From Saprospiraceae bacterium (GTDB taxonomy: Bacteria; Bacteroidota; Bacteroidia; Chitinophagales; Saprospiraceae): 11,403 nucleotides of DNA. The translations under genes were made by a program, and so were the position numbers. Of the stretch, positions 5,686-11,403 are shown in pieces (within the stretch, counting starts at the first letter, position 1; each line of letters opens with the position of its first letter). The stretch is from contig JALVCY010000337.1 of assembly GCA_027009605.1 (NCBI GenBank), forward strand, positions 1-11,403. The letters are read 5' to 3'. Below the pieces are notes generated by a model, which did no database searches, was not told the origin of the DNA, and worked only from the letters and a program-made list of their open reading frames with translations.

Positions 5686-6822
5686 ATGAAGAAAATAGTT
5701 GGATACGTTGTTGCCGGCTTATTTGGTGGCCTATTGGTTTTGGGTGGCTTAAGCTGGATGGGCACTGAATCCCCTTTCGGGAAAAAGGAATCTGCTCCTG
5801 TGGTTTCAAATAATTTAGGTACTTTCGTGCACAACACGGGTAGTAGTCAGTTGCCAAACGACTTCCGAACGGCAGCACAAAAATCAATGGAAACAGTCGT
5901 ACACATCAAATCAAGCTCGGCTCCTTCGAGAAGATCGATAAATAATCAAGATCCATTTAGCTTTTTCTTTGGAGGGACTCCCAACAGTTTTGGGCCCAAG
6001 GTGGGGACAGGCTCCGGAGTGATTTATTCCAAGGATGGATTTATCATTACCAACAATCACGTTGTTGATTTTGCGGATGAAGTAGAAGTAACTCTTTATG
6101 ATAATAGGAAGTACAAAGCTTCGGTTATCGGTACGGATGACAAAACGGATTTGGCTGTATTAAAAATAGAAGCCGATAATCTACCGGCCATTCATATTGG
6201 GAATTCTGACGAGACGCAAGTAGGAGATTGGGTTTTGGCGGTAGGGAATCCATTTGAATTGACCTCAACGGTGACGGCGGGCATTGTCAGTGCCAAGGGA
6301 AGAAGCTTGCACATGATGGACAACAAGAGTGGTATAGAATCCTTTATACAGACGGATGCTGCGGTTAATCCGGGCAATAGTGGAGGCGCATTAGTGAATA
6401 CAAAAGGAGAATTGATAGGCATTAATACTGCCATTGCTTCGATGACGGGTTCTTATGCGGGCTATTCCTTTGCCATTCCCGTCAATATTGTGACTCGAGT
6501 TGCAGACAATCTTATCCAGTATGGGTCTGCCAAAAGAGGCAAGCTAGGAGTCCTGATTTCGGATATGGATGCAGACTTGTCCAAAGAGTTAATGATAGAT
6601 ATTACGCAAGGAGCTTATGTTTCGGAAGTGATTCCGGGGGGAGCGGCGCAGATGGCCGGCATGTTGCCGGATGATGTTATTATTGAAGTCAATAGTACAA
6701 CGATAAAGAGTGTGCCGGACTTAATGGCCGTAATAGGAGAGTCAAATGTCGGGGATTTGCTAAAAATAAAGGTCAATCGACGCGGCAAAGTCAAAGAGAT
6801 AGACGTTAAGTTAAAAGGATAA
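5686..6822 (+). CDS. HtrA/Deg-family serine protease, membrane-anchored, single PDZ domain
   Basis: A 378-residue periplasmic serine endoprotease (S1C family) that degrades or senses misfolded envelope proteins. A hydrophobic segment (about 4-24) has no clear cleavage site and probably anchors the protein. The chymotrypsin-like domain (about 55-275) holds the full triad: His125 in ITNNHVVD, Asp155 in KTDLAVLK and Ser232 in NPGNSGGAL. One PDZ domain follows (about 286-376, starting at KLGVLISDMD). The usual Bacteroidota DegP/DegQ-like proteins are near 480 residues with two PDZ domains. This one has the DegS/HhoA layout, and it ends cleanly at the close of the first PDZ domain before a terminator, so it is not a truncation seen at a window edge. 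It stands alone between its own upstream repeats and terminator. Whether it is a general protease or a regulatory sheddase cannot be told. Confidence 0.94.
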   Translation: MKKIVGYVVAGLFGGLLVLGGLSWMGTESPFGKKESAPVVSNNLGTFVHNTGSSQLPNDFRTAAQKSMETVVHIKSSSAPSRRSINNQDPFSFFFGGTPNSFGPKVGTGSGVIYSKDGFIITNNHVVDFADEVEVTLYDNRKYKASVIGTDDKTDLAVLKIEADNLPAIHIGNSDETQVGDWVLAVGNPFELTSTVTAGIVSAKGRSLHMMDNKSGIESFIQTDAAVNPGNSGGALVNTKGELIGINTAIASMTGSYAGYSFAIPVNIVTRVADNLIQYGSAKRGKLGVLISDMDADLSKELMIDITQGAYVSEVIPGGAAQMAGMLPDDVIIEVNSTTIKSVPDLMAVIGESNVGDLLKIKVNRRGKVKEIDVKLKG

Positions 6823-6861
6823 ATACCTGCTAAAGAGTTGGTTTTTCGTTTTGTTTTGATT

Positions 6862-6895
6862 GCCTGTTCTGTCCCCACAGAGCAGGCTTTTTTTT
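6862..6895 (+). terminator. Intrinsic terminator of the htrA gene
   Basis: GCCTGTTCTGT (6862-6872) pairs with ACAGAGCAGGC (6877-6887) through 11 base pairs including one G-U, with a CCCC loop. The stem is followed directly by eight Ts (6888-6895). It lies 39 bases after the protease stop. The spacer from here to the next gene (6896-7205) holds no convincing gene, only a small TGCATC/GATGCA hairpin at 7069-7085 without a T run. Confidence 0.92.
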
Positions 6896-7153
6896 GTATT
6901 GCGCATTGGGATATCATGGATTAACAATTTTATTAACATGAAAACAGGCCGAATTTTTCGATTAATACAATATTTGGAAAATAGAAACAGTTTATTAGGC
7001 TCATATCAAAAAACACTGTTTTATAAGGAACATTTACATTGGCGCAAGTTACCGTATTGAGAGACAATTGCATCTGATGGATGCAGGGCTTAACCCCAAG
7101 ATAGCATGTCCGTGTGAATGATTACCCCCCAAGGTAGTAAAGATTCCATCCAA

Positions 7154-7184
7154 TTGTTCTTGCGTCAGAGAAGTTTAAATTTTG
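7154..7184 (+). promoter_or_regulatory. Possible promoter of the MORN-caspase gene
   Basis: TTG at 7154-7156 is followed after 19 bases by TAAATTTTG (7176-7184). This is the TAnnTTTG box with one extra base between the TA and TTTG halves. Transcription would begin near 7190 and leave about 16 bases before the ATG at 7206. The match is imperfect and no better candidate is seen nearby. Confidence 0.32.
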
Positions 7185-7205
7185 ATAATTATAAAACCTT
7201 TGACG

Positions 7206-8888
7206 ATGAAATCTTTAGCAGTGTTAATCTTATTTGTTTTGGCTGTCCAAAGTGTGGATGCGCAATGTCTATCCGGCAATTGTTATGACGGTATAGGGAC
7301 TTATTTGTATCCTAGTGGGGCTAAATTTTCCGGTCATTTTGCCAATGGGAAAATAAATGGCTATGGTCGTTTAGTCTTCAGCGATGGGCGAGTTTATGAA
7401 GGAGAATGGAAAAATCATTATCGCAGCGGTAAGGGCGTCATGCATTTTCCGAAAGGAGATGAGTATAAAGGCAACTTCAAGAAAAGCAAATTTTTTGGAT
7501 ATGGCACGATGAAATATTCTAATGGGGATGTCTATCAAGGTACATGGAAAGAAGACTATCCGAATGGAAAAGGCGTTATGGCTTATCATAATGGAGATCG
7601 CTATGAAGGAGAATTTCGAGCAGGTCGCTTACATGGGGATGGGACGATGAAATACGCCAATGGAGAAAAATACGTCGGCAAATGGAAGGCCAATAAAAAA
7701 GAAGGCAAGGGCACTTTTTATATGACCAATGGGGAAGTGATTGTTGGTTTCTGGGGCAATGATGAATATGTTGGCGAGCAGCCACAAGTTGTGGTCGCAT
7801 CCCAAACTTCCAATACTGCGGAAAACACAGAAAATATTGAAAATACTTCATTATTAAGAAATTGCAACACCAATCATTGCGAAAGCGGTCGAGGCAAATA
7901 CAAATATTCGGATGGCTCGATGTATATCGGAGAGTTTAGTGGGGGGATTCCTCGAGGAGAAGGTATTTGCTATTATGCCAATGGAGACAAGTATGTGGGC
8001 GAATGGGGTATTGCAGGCCCGGATGGAGATGGGGTGTATTATTTTCACAATGGTCGTGTGGCCAATGGTATTTGGTCTGACGGTAGGCTAATCAAAACCA
8101 AGGAAGAGATTACGCCGATAGAAATACCTGATGGCTCCAAGATAGATTATAATCCGGCGGTAAAGTTATGGGCTATTGTTATCGGAGTCAGCCAGTACCA
8201 ATTTCTGCAAAAACTAAAATATACAGATGATGATGCTTATCGGTTTTATGGATTTCTGAAAAGTCCTGAAGGCGGGAGTATTCCAAGCGAACAGGTTCGC
8301 GTCCTCGTAGATGAAGACGCTACTCGAAAAAATATACTTGCTGCAATGAATGATGTATTTGGAAAAGCGGATGATAATGACATCGTAATGATGTATTATT
8401 CCGGTCATGGAATAGCCGGCTCTTTTTTGCCGGTGGATTACAATGGCTTTCAAAATAAACTCAAGCATTCAGAAGTAATGGCCATCCTAAATGCCAGCCG
8501 GGCAAAATATAAGATTTGCTTAGCAGATGCCTGTTATTCAGGTAGTTTATTAGCCCAAAAGGCCGCTGTTGATTTGACTGCTGCTCAAGAACTAACAAAG
8601 CGTTACTATGAAGCCTTTGAGCACAGCAATGGTGGTACAGCGATTCTCTTATCTTCCCAAGGAGACGAGGTCTCCTTGGAAGATCAGGGTTTGCGTCAGG
8701 GTGTTTATACCCACTTTTTGATTCGGGGATTGAAGGGTGAAGCCGATACGGATCACGACAAAATTGTCGAAATAGAAGAGCTTTACGAGTACATGGAAAA
8801 GAATGTCCATGACTATACCGCAGGTATTCAAACACCTGTCATAAAAGGTAAATTTGATAAAGATATGCCCGTCGGCGTACTAAGATAA
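7206..8888 (+). CDS. Secreted MORN-repeat protein with C-terminal caspase-like (peptidase C14) domain
   Basis: A 560-residue exported protein. Residues 1-19 are a signal peptide ending VDA|QC; the -1 Gln before Cys21 argues against a lipoprotein. Seven MORN repeats follow with exact 23-residue period (GxG at 29, 52, 75, 98, 121, 144, 167), then a linker of Asn, Thr and Glu (about 190-216), then three more repeats (228, 251, 274). Each block opens with a Cys-X4-Cys pair (21/26 and 220/225). The caspase-like domain (about 320-556) begins WAIVIGVSQY and has the catalytic His401 in YYSGHG and Cys443 in DACYSG. Near its end, DTDHDKIVEIEE (514-525) fits an EF-hand-like calcium loop (Asp at 1, 3, 5, Glu at 12). 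The ATG at 7206 is chosen; an upstream TTG at 7182 would spoil the signal peptide. Substrate and role are unknown; MORN repeats bind lipids or proteins in other systems. Confidence 0.93.
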   Translation: MKSLAVLILFVLAVQSVDAQCLSGNCYDGIGTYLYPSGAKFSGHFANGKINGYGRLVFSDGRVYEGEWKNHYRSGKGVMHFPKGDEYKGNFKKSKFFGYGTMKYSNGDVYQGTWKEDYPNGKGVMAYHNGDRYEGEFRAGRLHGDGTMKYANGEKYVGKWKANKKEGKGTFYMTNGEVIVGFWGNDEYVGEQPQVVVASQTSNTAENTENIENTSLLRNCNTNHCESGRGKYKYSDGSMYIGEFSGGIPRGEGICYYANGDKYVGEWGIAGPDGDGVYYFHNGRVANGIWSDGRLIKTKEEITPIEIPDGSKIDYNPAVKLWAIVIGVSQYQFLQKLKYTDDDAYRFYGFLKSPEGGSIPSEQVRVLVDEDATRKNILAAMNDVFGKADDNDIVMMYYSGHGIAGSFLPVDYNGFQNKLKHSEVMAILNASRAKYKICLADACYSGSLLAQKAAVDLTAAQELTKRYYEAFEHSNGGTAILLSSQGDEVSLEDQGLRQGVYTHFLIRGLKGEADTDHDKIVEIEELYEYMEKNVHDYTAGIQTPVIKGKFDKDMPVGVLR

Positions 8889-9013
8889 TCGGTGGCGCTC
8901 TTAGCCTGAATCCCTCCAATTTTGCTAAGAGCAAAGCCGAATTAACACTATTGGAATGTGGTCTGCGAAGGCAGACAGCCGGGGAGTGCTGGGCGCACTT
9001 CTCGGTTTTTTTT
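8889..9013 (+). ncRNA. Structured three-hairpin 3' region of the MORN-caspase gene, possible small RNA
   Basis: Directly after the stop codon, TCGG (8889-8892) pairs with CCGA (8937-8940) and GCTCTTAGC (8897-8905) pairs perfectly with GCTAAGAGC (8924-8932) around an 18-base loop. Then comes GTCTGC-GAAG-GCAGAC (8961-8976), and two bases later the terminator hairpin with eight Ts. One hairpin would be enough for termination. A weak -7-like CAATTTTG at 8917-8924 could start a separate transcript of about 85 bases. It may be a 3'-end-derived small RNA or simply a stabilised 3' UTR; it matches no RNA family I recognise. Confidence 0.4.
8979..9013 (+). terminator. Intrinsic terminator after the MORN-caspase gene
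   Basis: CCGGGGAGTGC (8979-8989) pairs with GCACTTCTCGG (8995-9005) through 11 base pairs with two G-U pairs, around a TGGGC loop, followed by eight Ts (9006-9013). It stops rightward transcription before the convergent DUF4139 gene. The remaining spacer to 9130 shows no gene and no comparable terminator for the leftward gene. Confidence 0.92.
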
Positions 9014-9130
9014 AGTTTCAGTCCCGGAGTAGCAGGCTTACGAGTTTTTTAGTTGCATTCTTCGACAGACATCATTCCAAGCTAAAACATAGGAGTTGGG
9101 ATCTTCTCATTCATGTATAGCCTTCTATGT

Positions 9131-10975
9131 TTACTCCACTTGTATCGCCCATGCTTTAGGATATTTTACCGTATAACTGAGCCGGTAAGTATCTTTGTTA
9201 TGAGCAGGGATTTGAGCTTGCCATTGTACTTCTCCGGTGATATTATCATATTTGGCGCTGCCATATTGGATGTTGGATACTTCTATTTTTTCCTTACGAG
9301 AAATAGGGATTTGGTCAAAGACCAAGACATTGATGGCTACCGACTTGTTGTTTTTGACTTCGATTTTCCAAGCCTTTTTGATGACTTTTTTGCCACCGAT
9401 TAGTTGTTTTTTGGAGTGGTCTTTGATTTTTGTCCGAGTGACGGCAATGGATTTGTCCTTGCCTAGGGACAATTGGAGGGTGTCTTTTACGGAAGTGGCT
9501 TCAATGAGTGCTTTCCCAACATAGGTGTTTTCAAAGTAAAGGTTGCTTTCCCCGTCCAATAGATGGTACTGTTCCCAGTCCGTAATGTAAGCCATTAGAT
9601 AAGCAGCGGTTTCTATTTTAGGAACAATCTGGTATTCATAACTAGAAGGCATCTCAAAGTTGCGCATTTCTATGGATTGCGATTTGGGCTTCGACAAAAT
9701 GGTGTATGGTTCTTTAATCTCGAATTCGATGCTGGTGGTATTCGTGGTCAAATCCATTTTTATGGGCTTGGAGGCTTGCTTGTGTTTTTTGCGTTTGCTT
9801 GATTTGCGTCTATAAGATTTTCCGGCGGTATTATCATATATTTGCATGGCTGAAGAAGTGACGACTACTTCTGAGAGCTCATGACCTTCTTCTAAAACTA
9901 TATTCATGGTAGAAGAAGAGATGGGGTGACTACTCGAAGAATAACCAACATAGGATACTTCCAAAGAATGATTGCCGGTAGGTACGGATATTTCATATTG
10001 CCCATTGGCATCTGTGGTTGTTCCGATGCTTGTACCTGATATGATTATGCTTGCACCATACAATGGTTCTCCGGAGACAGATGTGACCCTTCCGGATACT
10101 CGTCTAATAGTTGAATTTTGCCTTCTATTGTACTCTCCAAGGTAAAAAGGTCTCAAAACCGGTACGACCCCGACGTCCGTTGGTGTTGCGTTAGAGAAAG
10201 TGAGTAGTACATTTTTCCAATCTACTCCGGTCATTTGCTTAAGGTTGGCTTTGTAGGAGAGATTGACCGGCTCTTTTAGGCTGTTGACTCTGATGTCATA
10301 GGTCGGAAACCAGCTGCAATTGGAAACATAGTAGTTTATTTCAAATTTTGCGGTGGTCGCTCGTTTGGCTTGTACGGTAATGATAATTTTATAAAACCCT
10401 TTTCTTTCTTTGTCGGCCACTTCTCTGATTTGGTTTAGAAGGTCTTGTTTATTTGCGTTTAATTGTTGAGATTGGATATCAATCTCATTTTTTCTTTGGG
10501 TGATTTGTTCCATTTGCTCCCCATAGAGAGCGTAATATTGCTTAAAATCCGAGAAAGAGAGCGGGGTATTCGTGTTCGTTATCTTTCTATTTTCTTTCAG
10601 GAAGTTTTGTTTTTCTGTAAGAGTTTGATATTCTAAGGAAAGGATTTTAATTTGTTGGTCTAAGTCTTTTAGTTGCTTGCGCCAAAGATCATCGTTAGCT
10701 GATTTCTTTTTATCAAAAAAATCTATTTGATTTCGGGTGGCTAAAATAGTAAAATCGCCAATCCCCTTGACGCGTATGCTTTTAGGGTCTAGGTATTTGG
10801 AAAGCCCGTCAATGACTACTTCGGTCTTGCCGATAGGCAATGGAGTGTTTGCTTCTCTTGTAATTTGTCCACCATTAATAAAAACAGTGACCTTTTTTAT
10901 GGTTGATGGTGTTGGCAATTCTTTTGCAAAGGCAAAGAGTGGCATTAGCATTAGTAAGTAAAGAATCTGTTTCAT
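9131..10975 (-). CDS. DUF4139/MuiA-like exported protein with inserted carboxypeptidase-regulatory-like domain
   Basis: A 614-residue exported protein. Residues 1-17 are a signal peptide ending FAFA before KEL. An N-terminal beta domain of the DUF4140 type (about 25-85) starts KKVTVFINGGQITREA. A Gln/Lys/Leu-rich coiled coil follows (about 92-190), then the DUF4139 beta-rich domain (about 200-614) with YYVSNCSWFPTYDIRV near its start. This layout matches the mucoidy inhibitor A-like family, whose function is unclear. The DUF4139 part is interrupted at about 292-375 by a carboxypeptidase-regulatory-like domain (SGRVTSVSGEPLYGASI, TTTDANGQYEI, SYVGYSS), then ELSEVVVTS, the sequence that usually links such domains to the TonB-dependent receptor plug. 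A very basic stretch (about 387-402, RRKSSKRKKHK) comes next. It converges on the MORN-caspase gene and lies 168 bases downstream of the DUF2851 gene. Confidence 0.88.
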   Translation of the reverse strand: MKQILYLLMLMPLFAFAKELPTPSTIKKVTVFINGGQITREANTPLPIGKTEVVIDGLSKYLDPKSIRVKGIGDFTILATRNQIDFFDKKKSANDDLWRKQLKDLDQQIKILSLEYQTLTEKQNFLKENRKITNTNTPLSFSDFKQYYALYGEQMEQITQRKNEIDIQSQQLNANKQDLLNQIREVADKERKGFYKIIITVQAKRATTAKFEINYYVSNCSWFPTYDIRVNSLKEPVNLSYKANLKQMTGVDWKNVLLTFSNATPTDVGVVPVLRPFYLGEYNRRQNSTIRRVSGRVTSVSGEPLYGASIIISGTSIGTTTDANGQYEISVPTGNHSLEVSYVGYSSSSHPISSSTMNIVLEEGHELSEVVVTSSAMQIYDNTAGKSYRRKSSKRKKHKQASKPIKMDLTTNTTSIEFEIKEPYTILSKPKSQSIEMRNFEMPSSYEYQIVPKIETAAYLMAYITDWEQYHLLDGESNLYFENTYVGKALIEATSVKDTLQLSLGKDKSIAVTRTKIKDHSKKQLIGGKKVIKKAWKIEVKNNKSVAINVLVFDQIPISRKEKIEVSNIQYGSAKYDNITGEVQWQAQIPAHNKDTYRLSYTVKYPKAWAIQVE

Positions 10976-10995
10976 AGGTCTATTTTATTGATTTT

Positions 10996-11003
10996 CAATG
11001 GTA
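10996..11003 (-). promoter_or_regulatory. Possible -7 box of the DUF4139 gene
   Basis: On the minus strand this reads TACCATTG, one mismatch from TAnnTTTG, 20 bases before the ATG at 10975. No -33 element is seen. The 168-base spacer (10976-11143) otherwise shows only a weak ACCG/CGGT stem and no strong terminator for the upstream DUF2851 gene, so readthrough is also possible. Confidence 0.25.
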
Positions 11004-11143
11004 CACACCAGCCTGATTACCGGTTTATTTTCGGTAGATTTGCTTTCTGCTGGGTATATATAGTTCAACGACAAGTTGTGGGAATGTGCTGCCTAGTGAC
11101 CAATTATTACTTCTTCTATTTTGACTCCACGCTGCTTGTCCCA

Positions 11144-11403
11144 TCACTCTTGATTAAGAACGGCGCTACCGATTGGGCATTCCATACATCTTTGTCGGTC
11201 ACAATATATCGTTTTTAGCTGAATGTAGGCCTGAGTTTTGGAAGCAGATTTAAATTTTTCTCCAAGTTTTTCCCAACCTTGGATGATTGTGTTCTTTTCG
11301 GCAGGTATTTCGTCCAAAAGCGCTAACGCTTTTTGCTGTAAGGCAGAATCATCTCTTTTTTTCCCATACAAAAAAATGAAAGGAATAATGGTGTTGATAA
11401 TCA
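11144..11403 (-). CDS. DUF2851 family protein, C-terminal part (cut by window edge)
   Basis: The reading frame enters from the right edge with no start codon in the window and ends with TGA at 11144, giving 86 visible residues. The frame continues upstream of the TTG at 11371 as NTIIPFIFLYGKK, so this is the tail of a longer protein and not a 75-residue gene. N-T-(I/V)-x-P near the start, AEKNTIIQGWEKLG, and the cysteine cluster YCDRQRCMECPIG (Cys-X4-Cys-X2-Cys) match the conserved end of DUF2851 proteins. These are about 420-430 residues, common in Bacteroidota and of unknown function; the cysteines suggest metal binding. About four fifths of the gene lies outside the window. Confidence 0.85.
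   Translation of the reverse strand, partial: IINTIIPFIFLYGKKRDDSALQQKALALLDEIPAEKNTIIQGWEKLGEKFKSASKTQAYIQLKTIYCDRQRCMECPIGSAVLNQE

Noticed and set aside
6860..7060. Rightward 66-codon open frame after htrA
   Set aside because: It begins inside the htrA terminator, has no -7 box, and its translation resembles no known protein. The internal ATG version (6938-7060) is a 40-residue basic peptide without support.
7069..7085. TGCATC/GATGCA hairpin as a terminator or riboswitch element
   Set aside because: It is only six base pairs, has no T run, and the surroundings match no riboswitch I recognise.
7182..7205. TTG start eight codons upstream of the MORN-caspase ATG
   Set aside because: It would put charged and polar residues before a good signal peptide and it overlaps the candidate promoter box; ATG at 7206 is far better.
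7380..8100. Possible DNA tandem repeat in the MORN region
   Set aside because: The 69-base periodicity exists only because of the protein repeat; the copies have diverged at DNA level and do not form a separate repeat element.
8461..8835. Leftward 124-codon frame antisense to the caspase domain
   Set aside because: It lies wholly opposite the strongly conserved caspase coding region and its translation is His/Arg-rich without recognisable features.
9113..9524. Rightward frames of 95-96 codons opposite the DUF4139 gene
   Set aside because: They are antisense shadows of a clear 614-residue coding region and lack promoters.
11144..11371. Separate 75-residue gene starting with TTG at 11371
   Set aside because: The frame stays open to the window edge and the upstream residues match the DUF2851 family, so this is the end of a larger gene.

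Overview
The window looks like chromosomal DNA from a Bacteroidota bacterium, most likely a free-living Saprospiria- or Flavobacteriia-like lineage; I cannot fix the genus. The signs are -7 promoter boxes of the TAnnTTTG type ahead of several genes, moderately AT-rich DNA, almost no Shine-Dalgarno sequences, and lineage-typical proteins: a DUF2851 protein, a DUF4139/MuiA-like protein with a carboxypeptidase-regulatory-like insert, a MORN-repeat plus caspase-like protein, and an NHQN-type acyltransferase. There is no insertion sequence, phage gene, tRNA, rRNA or CRISPR array. Ten complete genes are called, plus one gene cut by each window edge.

Left part (1-3889): the start of an AspT/YidE/YbjL-type transporter gene runs leftwards off the edge. 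Two rightward gene pairs follow. A family 2 glycosyltransferase (WaaE/KdtX-like) is followed 3 bases later by a thioredoxin-fold lipoprotein. After a spacer with a clear -7 box comes a BASS-family (bile acid:sodium symporter-like) transporter whose stop codon overlaps the start of a PlsC-like acyltransferase. All of these point to envelope and lipid work.

Middle (3890-6895): three leftward genes are an HD-domain phosphohydrolase, an ECF sigma factor, and a small, mostly disordered protein of unknown function. A strong hairpin separates the sigma gene from the small gene. Divergent from them is a rightward, membrane-anchored, single-PDZ HtrA protease. It is preceded by three direct TGTTAA repeats at exact 11-bp spacing and followed by a strong intrinsic terminator.

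Right part (6896-11403): a secreted 560-residue protein carries ten MORN repeats in two blocks and a C-terminal caspase-like (C14) domain with its His/Cys dyad intact. Directly after its stop codon lies a 125-base structured region of three hairpins ending in eight Ts. Converging on it is a leftward DUF4139/MuiA-like protein interrupted by a carboxypeptidase-regulatory-like domain with an LSEVVVT motif. Upstream of that lies the 3' end of a DUF2851 gene entering from the right edge.

The genes do not form one obvious pathway. The common theme is the cell envelope: glycan and lipid synthesis, periplasmic thiol and protein quality control, and exported repeat proteins. The points most worth a second look are the MORN-caspase protein with its structured 3' region, the phased repeats upstream of htrA, the sigma factor/small protein pair with its hairpin, and the domain insertion in the DUF4139 protein.
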